Assembly (NCBI RefSeq): GCF_036924595.1
Contig: NZ_JAZHRV010000001.1
Coordinates: 3,100,001-3,164,000 of the forward strand
From: Bradyrhizobium algeriense
Lineage (GTDB): Bacteria; Pseudomonadota; Alphaproteobacteria; Rhizobiales; Xanthobacteraceae
Reading direction: 5' to 3'
DNA: 64,000 nt
Under the pieces are notes generated by a model. That model saw nothing but the letters and a program-made list of their open reading frames with translations. It was not told where the DNA came from and did no database searches. This document shows positions 19,064 to 27,148 of this stretch, piece after piece; the stretch's first letter is position 1, and every line of letters begins with the position of its first letter. Position numbers and translations under genes: made by a program.

Positions 19064-19230
19064 GGCTTGCACTCGCTTCCCTTCGCAATAAGACGGGGTG
19101 GCGCGGCTGGGGATCGATCGCTTTAGCGGTCCGACGGTCGCGGAATTGTCGCAATTCGGCAACATTGTGATATGAATGCATCAGTCCGCGAATGGCGGGC
19201 ACTAGCCCTTTCCGATCACCGATTGCCGGA

Positions 19231-21582
19231 ATGACCACCGCAGAAACGACCTCGGCACCACCATTCGACCCGTCGCATACCGAATCCGGAGGGGGAATCC
19301 TGCGGAAGTGGGTGGCGCCGTTTGCGGTCGCGATCGCGCTGCTGTCGGCATTTCTGACCTTCATGGTCTTGAGCGGCCTGACGCCGATCGAGCCGACCCG
19401 CCATGTCGTCTATTCGTTCCTGCTGATCAATGCGGCGACCATCCTGCTGCTGGTCGGCATCATCGTCCGCGAAGTCTGGCTGGTGATTCAGGCGCGGCGG
19501 CGGGGCCGGGCGGCGGCACGGCTGCACGTCCAGATCGTCAGCCTGTTCTCCATCATCGCCGTGCTGCCGGCGGTCGTGGTTGCCATTGTCGCCAATGTCA
19601 CCCTCGATCGTGGTCTCGACAGGCTGTTTTCCGGGCCAACGCGAGCGGCGATCGAGAACTCCCTGAGCATCGCCCATGCCTATGTCAATGAGCACGCCTT
19701 TTTGATCAATAGCGACATTCTGGGGATGGCCAACGATCTTTCCAATGCGCGGCCGCTTTTCGATCAGGACCGGCAGTCATTTTTCGAGCTGCTGACGAAC
19801 AACGCTGCCGTACGCAATTTGCCGGGCGCGATGCTGATCGACAAGGATCGCAACGTTCTGGTGACGGCGCAAACCGGCATCAATCAGCAATTCGCGACGC
19901 CGCCGCAGGAATTCCTCAACGATGTCGGCGAAAGCAAGCCGGAGATTGCGGTATTCCCGGAAGAAAACTACGTGGCAGCAGTAATTCGCCTCCGCGGCTT
20001 CACTGACACTTTTCTTTATGTTGCCCGTCTGCTCGACCCACGGGTGGTCAGTCAGCTCAAGCAAACGCAGGCCAGCGTCGCCGAATATGCCCAGATCGAA
20101 GCCCAACGGCTCGGCATCCAGGTCACCTTCGCGCTGATGTTTGCCGTGATCGCACTCACTATTTTGATGGCGTCCATCTTGCTCGGGCTGAATTTCGCCA
20201 ACTGGCTGGTGTCGCCGATCCGCAATCTGATGAGCGCGGCCAATATCGTTTCGACCGGCGATCTGCACGTCCAGGTGCCGGTGCACAAGTCCGAAGGCGA
20301 CCTCGCGCAACTCGGCGAGACCTTCAACAAGATGACGGCTGAATTGCGCACCCAGCGCGACGAACTGGTCAGCGCATCGGACCTGATCGACAGCCGCCGG
20401 CGATTCATCGAGGCGGTGCTGTCGTCGGCCAGCGCCGGCATCATCGGCGTCGACGCCTCCGGCAGCGTCGGCATCCTGAACCGTTCGGCCGAGAAACTCA
20501 TCGGCCATGCTGAGTCCGAGACGCTGGACCATCCGCTGTCGGACGTGCTGCCCGAGCTCGACGACATGATGAAGACCGCGCGCGAGGGCACGCAGCGCCT
20601 GGTGCAGGGCCAGATCACGATCACGCGCGACGGCCACGAGCGCAATTTGTCGGTCCGCGTCAGCGCCGAGCAGACCAGCCAGTCACGCGACAGCTACATC
20701 ATCACGCTCGACGACATCACGGAGCTCGTCTCCGCGCAGCGGACATCGGCGTGGGGCGACGTTGCGCGCCGCATCGCCCACGAAATCAAGAATCCGCTGA
20801 CGCCGATCCAGCTTTCGGCCGAGCGAATTCGCCGTAAATTCGGCAAGGTCATCACCGAAGACAAGGGCATCTTCGAGCAATGTACCGACACCATCGTGCG
20901 GCAGGTCGACGACATCAGGCGGATGGTTGATGAATTCTCTCGCTTCGCGCGGATGCCAAAGCCGGTCATGGAAGGCGAGGACGTCGCCGATACCGTGCGC
21001 CAGGCAGTATTCCTGATGAAGGTCGGTCATCCCGATCTCGATATCGAAGCCGATATCAAGCAGGATCCAATGCGCGCGCAGTTCGACCGCCGGCTGATCT
21101 CGCAGGCGCTCACCAACATCATCAAGAACGCGACGGAGGCGATCGAGCAGGTGCCGCCGGAAGAACTCGGCAAGGGACGTATCGACGTCATTGCCGCGCG
21201 CGAAAACGACGACATCGTGATCGACGTGATCGACAATGGTATCGGCCTGCCGAAAGTGAGCCGTGCGCGGTTGCTGGAGCCCTATGTGACGACGCGCCAA
21301 AAGGGCACCGGGCTCGGGCTCGCCATCGTCGGCCGCGTGCTGGAAGACCATGGCGGCCGCATCGAACTCAAGGATGCCTCCGATTTCCGGTCCGGGCAGC
21401 GCGGCGCCTGGATGCGGCTGCGGTTCGCCGTCACGGGCCATGCGCCGAAGGCGGAAGCGAAGCAGCCGTCGCCGGAGGCAAAGCCACAGGCTGAAGAAAC
21501 AAAAGCGCCGTCAGGCGGAACCAACGGGACGGCAACCGCGACCAATGATGAAACAAAAACCGAAGCCGCGACAGGCAACTGA
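19231..21582 (+). CDS. ntrY: Membrane sensor histidine kinase NtrY
   Basis: A 783-residue transmembrane kinase, partner of NtrX and involved in nitrogen and redox responses in alphaproteobacteria. Two hydrophobic helices lie near the N-terminus (WVAPFAVAIALLSAFLTFMV and HVVYSFLLINAATILLLVGI) and a third is at VSLFSIIAVLPAVVVAIVA. A periplasmic region follows, then another helix (FALMFAVIALTILMASILLG), HAMP, PAS, the H-box [20 protein letters not shown] and an ATPase domain (NIIKNATEA, DNGIGLP, GTGLGLAIVG). The last ~50 residues are Ala/Lys/Thr-rich and probably disordered. The ATG at 19231 is preferred; an in-frame ATG at 19192 would add 13 residues. Confidence 0.95.
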   Translation: MTTAETTSAPPFDPSHTESGGGILRKWVAPFAVAIALLSAFLTFMVLSGLTPIEPTRHVVYSFLLINAATILLLVGIIVREVWLVIQARRRGRAAARLHVQIVSLFSIIAVLPAVVVAIVANVTLDRGLDRLFSGPTRAAIENSLSIAHAYVNEHAFLINSDILGMANDLSNARPLFDQDRQSFFELLTNNAAVRNLPGAMLIDKDRNVLVTAQTGINQQFATPPQEFLNDVGESKPEIAVFPEENYVAAVIRLRGFTDTFLYVARLLDPRVVSQLKQTQASVAEYAQIEAQRLGIQVTFALMFAVIALTILMASILLGLNFANWLVSPIRNLMSAANIVSTGDLHVQVPVHKSEGDLAQLGETFNKMTAELRTQRDELVSASDLIDSRRRFIEAVLSSASAGIIGVDASGSVGILNRSAEKLIGHAESETLDHPLSDVLPELDDMMKTAREGTQRLVQGQITITRDGHERNLSVRVSAEQTSQSRDSYIITLDDITELVSAQRTSAWGDVARRIAHEIKNPLTPIQLSAERIRRKFGKVITEDKGIFEQCTDTIVRQVDDIRRMVDEFSRFARMPKPVMEGEDVADTVRQAVFLMKVGHPDLDIEADIKQDPMRAQFDRRLISQALTNIIKNATEAIEQVPPEELGKGRIDVIAARENDDIVIDVIDNGIGLPKVSRARLLEPYVTTRQKGTGLGLAIVGRVLEDHGGRIELKDASDFRSGQRGAWMRLRFAVTGHAPKAEAKQPSPEAKPQAEETKAPSGGTNGTATATNDETKTEAATGN

Positions 21583-21599
21583 CAAGACAGGTGTAACCC

Positions 21600-22970
21600 A
21601 TGGCCAGTGACATTCTGATTGTCGACGACGAAGCCGATATTCGTGACCTCGTTGCAGGCATCCTGGAGGATGAAGGCTTCAATACCCGTACCGCGCGCGA
21701 CAGCGATTCGGCGCTGGGCGAGATCGCCAACCGCCGCCCGCATCTGGTGTTCCTCGACATCTGGCTGCAGGGCTCCAAGCTCGACGGCCTGCAATTGCTC
21801 GAGCAGGTCAAGAAGGATCATGCCGACGTTCCCGTGGTGATGATCTCCGGCCACGGCAACATCGAGACCGCGGTGGCTGCGATCAAGCGCGGCGCCTACG
21901 ACTTCATCGAAAAGCCGTTCAAGTCCGACCGGCTGATCCTGGTGGCGACGCGGGCGCTGGAAACCTCGCGCCTCAAGCGCGAGGTGAAGGAACTCAAGCA
22001 ACTGGCTCCCACCGCCAGCGTTCTCACCGGACGCTCTGCCTGCATGAACCAGCTGCGCCAGACCATCGACCGGGCGGCCAAGGCCAACAGCCGCATCCTG
22101 ATCGTCGGCCCCTCCGGTTCGGGCAAGGAGCTGGCCGCGCGCACGCTGCACAACGCCTCGAGCCGCTCTGAAGGACCGTTCGTGGTGATCAATGCCGCGG
22201 CGATCACGCCGGAGCGGATGGAAGTCGAATTGTTCGGCATCGAGCAGTCGAACGGCGAGCAGGCGCGCAAGCCGGGCGCGCTGGAGGAAGCCCACGGCGG
22301 CACGCTGTTCATCGACGAAATCGCCGACATGCCGCGCGAGACCCAGAACAAGATCCTGCGCGTGCTGGTCGATCAGACCTTTCAGCGCTCGGGCGGCACC
22401 GCCAAGATTCATGTCGACGTCCGCATCATCTCCTCGACGGCGCGCAACCTGGAGGAAGAGATCGCGGAAGGGCGCTTCCGCGAGGATCTCTACCACCGGC
22501 TGTCGGTGGTGCCGATCCGCGTCCCCCCGCTGTCGGAGCGGCGCGAGGACATCCCGGAACTGATCGACTATTTCATGGACCAGATATCGGCGGCGACCGG
22601 TTTGCCGAAGCGGCAGATCGGCCAGGACGCCATGGCGGTATTGCAGTCGCATGTCTGGCCCGGCAACGTCCGCCAGCTCCGCAACAATGTCGAGCGCGTC
22701 ATGATTCTGGCCGGCGGCGGCCCTGAAGCGATCATCACGGCCGACATGCTGCCTCAGGATGTGGGTTCGATGGTGCCGGCGATGCCGACCAGCAACAATG
22801 GCGAGCACATCATGGGGCTGCCGCTGCGCGAGGCGCGGGAAGTGTTCGAGCGCGACTATCTAATCGCGCAGATCAGCCGGTTCTCGGGCAACATTTCGCG
22901 CACCGCCGAATTCGTCGGCATGGAGCGTTCGGCGCTCCACCGCAAGCTCAAGGCGCTTGGGGTTGGCTGA
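21600..22970 (+). CDS. ntrX: Response regulator NtrX
   Basis: A 456-residue NtrC-family regulator cognate to NtrY. The receiver is ILIVDDEADIRDLVAGILED with the acceptor Asp in LVFLDIWLQGSKLDG. The AAA+ domain has GPSGSGKELAARTLH and GGTLFIDEIADMP. The GAFTGA sigma-54 contact loop is missing: the place reads FGIEQSNGEQARKPGALEEA. This is typical of alphaproteobacterial NtrX and argues against classical sigma-54 activation. The C-terminal HTH is SGNISRTAEFVGMERSALHR. The gene starts 17 bases after ntrY. Confidence 0.96.
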   Translation: MASDILIVDDEADIRDLVAGILEDEGFNTRTARDSDSALGEIANRRPHLVFLDIWLQGSKLDGLQLLEQVKKDHADVPVVMISGHGNIETAVAAIKRGAYDFIEKPFKSDRLILVATRALETSRLKREVKELKQLAPTASVLTGRSACMNQLRQTIDRAAKANSRILIVGPSGSGKELAARTLHNASSRSEGPFVVINAAAITPERMEVELFGIEQSNGEQARKPGALEEAHGGTLFIDEIADMPRETQNKILRVLVDQTFQRSGGTAKIHVDVRIISSTARNLEEEIAEGRFREDLYHRLSVVPIRVPPLSERREDIPELIDYFMDQISAATGLPKRQIGQDAMAVLQSHVWPGNVRQLRNNVERVMILAGGGPEAIITADMLPQDVGSMVPAMPTSNNGEHIMGLPLREAREVFERDYLIAQISRFSGNISRTAEFVGMERSALHRKLKALGVG

Positions 22971-23272
22971 GACTTGTGAATCGCTTGTTCGTTACCTGCC
23001 GGAACCTGAGGCTCGTTTCGCTTGCTTTGAGCCGATCCATGCACTTGCTTTGGAATATTTATCTCTTTCCGCACTTTTACGGAGAATGGCCACTGGGTTC
23101 CTGCTAGGTGGAACGCGAACCGGCTTGCCTTAAAACCGCGCGTACCCTCTAATCGTCCTGCCGAGCCGACCGGAGGGGGATCTCAGGGGAAGCCGGCGAG
23201 TCGGGGCAGGCTCCGTGAGAGAGCAACAACCGGCTTAACAAAAAAGAAGCACGAGACGGCGGGACAAAAAAA
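22971..23272. promoter_or_regulatory. Intergenic region ntrX-hfq, probable hfq promoter/leader
   Basis: About 300 bases without a gene. Some alphaproteobacteria carry trkA here; no trace of it is visible. The sequence just before hfq is A-rich (ACAAAAAAAATGG), giving an unstructured translation start, and the hfq promoter probably lies in this gap. No terminator with a clear U-run after ntrX was found. Confidence 0.4.
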
Positions 23273-23521
23273 ATGGCGGCAGACCGCGCACAAAATCTAC
23301 AAGACACCTTCCTAAACCACGTTCGTAAAACAAAGACGCCACTAACGATCTTTCTGGTCAACGGAGTGAAGCTGCAGGGGATTGTTACCTGGTTTGACAA
23401 CTTCTGCTTGCTGCTTCGGCGCGACGGTCATTCGCAGCTTGTCTACAAGCATGCGATCTCGACCATCATGCCGGGGGCACCGATTCAGTTGTTCGAAGGT
23501 GGTGAGGATGCTCCGGCTTGA
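23273..23521 (+). CDS. hfq: RNA chaperone Hfq
   Basis: An 82-residue Sm-like protein that forms a hexameric ring, pairs small RNAs with mRNAs and, in rhizobia, is needed for nifA expression. The Sm1 motif is [20 protein letters not shown] and the Sm2 motif is [13 protein letters not shown]. The proximal-face uridine pocket residues (Gln near residue 8, the YKH motif) are present. It has the short C-tail typical of alphaproteobacteria. hflX starts 11 bases downstream, the conserved hfq-hflX pair. Confidence 0.97.
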   Translation: MAADRAQNLQDTFLNHVRKTKTPLTIFLVNGVKLQGIVTWFDNFCLLLRRDGHSQLVYKHAISTIMPGAPIQLFEGGEDAPA

Positions 23522-23532
23522 GAGTGAACTGA

Positions 23533-24912
23533 TTGGAACCCCTCAACCGTGAAGGGATCGCCGACCGTCCGCGGTCGGCGGAGGGTAAGCAAAGCGGGCG
23601 GGTGATCGTCATCGGCCCTTATCTGCGAATGCGCCGCGGCGACGCCGATGCGCAGACGAACGATGTCGTGCGCGATTCCGAGGCCCGGCTCGAGGAAGCG
23701 ACGGGTCTTGCGCGCGCCATCGACCTCACGATCGCCGATACCCTGATCGCGCCAATCAGCCAGATCCGGCCTGCGACCTATCTCGGCAAGGGCAAGGTCG
23801 AGGAGATCACCGGCCTCATCGCGGGCCACGACATCGAACTCGTGGTGATGGATTGTGCGCTGTCGCCGATCCAGCAGCGCAATCTCGAGAAGGCGTGGAA
23901 CAGCAAGGTTCTCGACCGTACCGGCCTGATCCTGGAAATCTTCGGCCGCCGCGCCAAGACCAAGGAAGGCGCGCTGCAGGTCGAGCTTGCGCATCTGAAT
24001 TACCAACGCAGCCGGCTGGTGCGCTCCTGGACCCATCTGGAACGCCAGCGTGGCGGTTTCGGATTCATGGGCGGCCCCGGCGAAACCCAGATCGAAGCCG
24101 ACCGCCGCCTGATCGGCGATCGCATCGCACGGTTGGAAAATGAACTGAAGAAAGTGCAGGCGACGCGGCGGCTGCATCGCGCCGGCCGGCAGCGCGTGCC
24201 GTATCGCGTCGTGGCGCTGGTCGGCTATACCAACGCCGGCAAGTCGACGCTGTTCAACCGGCTCACGCGCGCCGACGTGCAGGCGGCCGACATGCTGTTT
24301 GCGACGCTTGACCCCACCTTGCGCGCGCTGAGCCTGCCGCATGGCGGCAAGGCGATGTTGTCAGATACCGTCGGATTCATTTCCAACCTGCCGACACAAC
24401 TCGTCGCGGCGTTTCGCGCCACGCTGGAAGAGGTGCTGGAGGCCGATATCATTCTGCACGTCCGCGACATCTCGCACGAAGACGCGGAGGCGCAGGAGCG
24501 TGACGTCGACGCCGTGCTGCGCCAGCTCGGCATCGACCCCGACTCTGGCGCCCGCATCCTCGAAGTCTGGAACAAGATCGATCGCTTTGATCCCGAGGAG
24601 CGCGAGAACCTGCGCAACATCGCATCACGACGTCCGCCGGAGCGGCCGTGTTTCCTGGTGTCCGCCGTATCAGGCGAGGGCGTGAACGAGCTGTTGACCG
24701 CGATCGAGGATCGGCTGGCGGCGACACGCACGACGCTCGATCTCTCGATCGATGCTTCCGACGGCGCCGGCATCAGCTGGCTGCACCGCAATGCCGAAGT
24801 GCTCAACAAGGAGCTCCACGACGGGCGCTTCGACATGACCGTGCGCGTCGACGAGACCAAACGCGACATCGTGGTATCGCGGTTCGATGCCGTGCCGCAT
24901 TCGGCCCCATAG
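23533..24912 (+). CDS. hflX: Ribosome-associated GTPase HflX
   Basis: A 459-residue translational GTPase that binds 50S and splits stalled ribosomes. The N-terminal HflX domain (PATYLGKGKVEEI, DCALSPIQQRNLEKAW, RLVRSWTHLERQRGGFGFMG) is followed by a G domain with G1 GYTNAGKSTLFN, G3 DTVGFI and G4 NKID. The start is taken as TTG at 23533, 11 bases after hfq, with GAGAG upstream; no suitable in-frame ATG precedes the conserved GRVIVIGPYL. It is co-transcribed with hfq. The stop is followed at once by a dispersed repeat. Confidence 0.94.
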   Translation: MEPLNREGIADRPRSAEGKQSGRVIVIGPYLRMRRGDADAQTNDVVRDSEARLEEATGLARAIDLTIADTLIAPISQIRPATYLGKGKVEEITGLIAGHDIELVVMDCALSPIQQRNLEKAWNSKVLDRTGLILEIFGRRAKTKEGALQVELAHLNYQRSRLVRSWTHLERQRGGFGFMGGPGETQIEADRRLIGDRIARLENELKKVQATRRLHRAGRQRVPYRVVALVGYTNAGKSTLFNRLTRADVQAADMLFATLDPTLRALSLPHGGKAMLSDTVGFISNLPTQLVAAFRATLEEVLEADIILHVRDISHEDAEAQERDVDAVLRQLGIDPDSGARILEVWNKIDRFDPEERENLRNIASRRPPERPCFLVSAVSGEGVNELLTAIEDRLAATRTTLDLSIDASDGAGISWLHRNAEVLNKELHDGRFDMTVRVDETKRDIVVSRFDAVPHSAP

Positions 24913-24914
24913 CA

Positions 24915-25061
24915 GTTGTCGTCCCCGCCTAGTGCGCAATTGCGCACGGGAGCGGGGACCCATAGCCACAGGCTGTAGTATGCGCGATACTAGCCGCGTG
25001 CCTTATCGTGAGATTCCGCGGTGTGGGTCCCGGCTCGCGCTTCGCTTGGCCGGGACGACGA
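24915..25061. repeat. Dispersed inverted repeat reaching into mazG
   Basis: GTTGTCGTCCCCGCCTAGTG at 24915 contains the perfect palindrome TGCGCAATTGCGCA (24933-24946), and the unit closes with GGCCGGGACGACGAC near 25061, roughly the inverse of its start. A related unit lies at 31538-31657. The element overlaps the last ~24 codons of mazG, so it supplies that gene's C-terminus and stop. Confidence 0.7.
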
Positions 25062-25883
25062 CAGGGATTGCTCCGCGCCCTTCGCCTCGTTCCACAGCGC
25101 GTCCATTTCTTCCAGCGTCGCGTCCTCGAGTGAGCGTCCTCTCGCGGAGAGCGCACGCTCGATATAGGCAAAGCGGCGTTCGAATTTGGCGTTGGTGCCG
25201 CGCAGTGCGCTTTCCGGATCGGCGCCAACATGGCGCGCCAGATTGACCAGCGCGAACAGGAGATCGCCGGTCTCGGCGGCGAGTTCGTCCGCATCGCCGT
25301 TGTCGAGCGCGGCCTCGATCTCGTCGGCCTCTTCGCGGATCTTGCTGAGCACCGCGCGAGGATCGTTCCAATCGAAGCCGACGGTCGACGCCTTGCGCTG
25401 CAATTCCATCGCCCGCGTCAAGGCGGGCTGGCCGGCCTTGACGCCCGATAGCAGCGATTTATGCGCCGTCTCCTCCGGCGGCCGCCGTGCCGCGCGCTCG
25501 GCCTTTTCCTCGGCCTTGATGCGTTCCCAGGCGCTTTTGACGCCGGCGGTGGCGATATTGCCGTCCTTGTCGGCGAACACATGCGGATGGCGACGGATCA
25601 ACTTCGTTGTGATCGCCTCGACCACTTCGCCGAAGGCAAAGGCGTTTTGCTCTTCCGCCATGCGGGCGTGATAGACGACCTGCAGCAGGAGATCGCCCAG
25701 TTCCTCGCGGAGATCATCGAAGTCGCCGCGGGTGATCGCGTCGGCCACCTCATAGGCTTCCTCGATGGTGTAGGGCGCGATCGTCGCAAAATTCTGCTCG
25801 AGGTCCCATGGACAGCCCGTTACCGGCGTGCGCAGCGCCGCCATGATCTCAATGAGGCGGGAAATATCGCGGGAAGGGGTCAT
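24990..25883 (-). CDS. mazG: Nucleoside triphosphate pyrophosphohydrolase MazG
   Basis: A 297-residue all-alpha NTP pyrophosphatase that hydrolyses (d)NTPs to NMPs and PPi, cleaning aberrant nucleotides. Two MazG domains are visible. The first has the metal-site motif EEAYEVADAI ... REELGDLLLQVVYHARM with PWDLEQNF before it; the second is EEADEIEAALDNGDADELAAETGDLLFALV. The ATG at 25883 begins MTPSRDISRLIEIMAALR, the family start. The last ~24 residues (SSRPSEARAGTHTAESHDKA) are encoded by a dispersed repeat and are not family-like. It converges on hflX. Confidence 0.94.
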   Translation of the reverse strand: MTPSRDISRLIEIMAALRTPVTGCPWDLEQNFATIAPYTIEEAYEVADAITRGDFDDLREELGDLLLQVVYHARMAEEQNAFAFGEVVEAITTKLIRRHPHVFADKDGNIATAGVKSAWERIKAEEKAERAARRPPEETAHKSLLSGVKAGQPALTRAMELQRKASTVGFDWNDPRAVLSKIREEADEIEAALDNGDADELAAETGDLLFALVNLARHVGADPESALRGTNAKFERRFAYIERALSARGRSLEDATLEEMDALWNEAKGAEQSLSSSRPSEARAGTHTAESHDKARG

Positions 25884-26019
25884 GGGATTTCCGTCGCTTG
25901 GGAGAACGAGCCGCTTTATGCCGCAAGCGGCGCGGCGATCCCAGCGGAACGAGCCGAAATAGGCGCGATTTTCCACCGATTGGCCGCAAGCCCCGGCCGG
26001 TAGCCGCACAACCCATGCC

Positions 26020-26126
26020 CTAGAGCATTATCGGTTCTGATTAAATCAGAACCGAACCTCTAGATTCTTGTTTTGACGCGTTTTCTTCACGCGAACCGGC
26101 ACCCACTTCGCTCGAAAACGCTATAG
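26020..26126. repeat. Dispersed intergenic repeat with hairpin
   Basis: The unit contains a perfect 10-base inverted repeat TCGGTTCTGA (26031-26040) / TCAGAACCGA (26046-26055) with a 5-base loop. It is followed by TTTTGACGCGTTTTCTTCAC and ...GAAAACGCTATAG. The second half is related to 50201-50278. This is a frequent Bradyrhizobium intergenic element. Here it lies between two divergently oriented ends: upstream of mazG and downstream of the diguanylate cyclase. Confidence 0.7.
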
Positions 26127-26146
26127 TTTGACGATCTGGTGAACGG

Positions 26147-27145
26147 TCAGGTTACAGTCGTTCTGATGTCCACGAGCGAAGGCTTGCTCGACGGCTCCGG
26201 CACCGCCGATGGTTGCTGATGCGTCTCGACGCGGTTGCGCCCGGCTTGTTTTGCACGATAGAGCGCAGCGTCAGCCTCAGTCAGCCAACCCTCGATCGAC
26301 TTGTTCTCGGGCTCCGAGAAAGACGCTACCCCGGCGCTGATGGTCACGATCCCGTTTGCAGGGTTGCCATCGTGCGGGATCGCTATTTCCTGGATGGCTT
26401 GACGGAAGCGATTGGCCGCGACAAGCCCCGCCTCGAGATCTTGTTCGGGCAACAGGATCAGGAATTCTTCGCCACCATAACGATAGATTTGGTCGCCATT
26501 CCGGCACGTGCTCAACAGCGTCCGTGCCACAAGCTGGAGTACCCTGTCGCCGGCAAGATGGCCTTCATTGTCGTTGTAAGCTTTGAAGTAATCGACGTCG
26601 CACATGATCGCGCAGTAGCTGCGCCCATAGCGCTCCAGCTGCGCGTAAATCGCATCGAGGTCTTCGTTCAGCTTGAGGCGGCTGCCCAGCCCGGTCAGCG
26701 AGTCCGTGCGCGACTGGTCGAAAAGCCGACGATTGAGCTGCTCGAGCTCCGCCGCCTGCCGGAATAACTGCCGGTGAAGCGCCGTAACCCGCGAGGCGAC
26801 ATGCAGGCGAAGCTTCAACTCCCCGGCATCGAGGGGTTTGAAGAGGTAGTCGTCCGCGCCGGCCTCCATGCCACTTATGACATCAGCCCTTTCGTCGAAG
26901 ATCGTCAGGAAGATGAAATAGGTGTAGGTGTCCTTGTTGCTCGCCCGGACCCGGCGACACAGTTCAATGCCGTCCATTCCCGGCATGCTGCGATCGCTGA
27001 TGACAACGTCCACGTCGACCGTCTCAAAAAGTCGCCATGCCTCCTCACCACTGATCGCCTTGATGCACTCATGGCCCAACGATGTTACGGCGGCCTCGAT
27101 GATCAGCCGTGATGCAGTGTCATCTTCGGCGACGAGGATGCGCAT
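26147..27145 (-). CDS. Response-regulator diguanylate cyclase (REC-GGDEF)
   Basis: A 332-residue PleD-like output protein that makes cyclic di-GMP. The receiver domain (MRILVAEDDTASRLIIEAAV) has the acceptor Asp in VDVVISDRSMPGMDG. The C-terminal GGDEF domain has the active motif RYGGEEFLILLP. The RxxD inhibitory c-di-GMP site (RNGD) lies exactly five residues before GGEEF, so product inhibition is expected. It starts 3 bases after the stop of the hybrid kinase, with GTAAAGG in the overlap zone, and is surely co-transcribed. The kinase with its Hpt domain is the likely phosphodonor. Confidence 0.94.
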   Translation of the reverse strand: MRILVAEDDTASRLIIEAAVTSLGHECIKAISGEEAWRLFETVDVDVVISDRSMPGMDGIELCRRVRASNKDTYTYFIFLTIFDERADVISGMEAGADDYLFKPLDAGELKLRLHVASRVTALHRQLFRQAAELEQLNRRLFDQSRTDSLTGLGSRLKLNEDLDAIYAQLERYGRSYCAIMCDVDYFKAYNDNEGHLAGDRVLQLVARTLLSTCRNGDQIYRYGGEEFLILLPEQDLEAGLVAANRFRQAIQEIAIPHDGNPANGIVTISAGVASFSEPENKSIEGWLTEADAALYRAKQAGRNRVETHQQPSAVPEPSSKPSLVDIRTTVT

Positions 27146-27148
27146 GGC

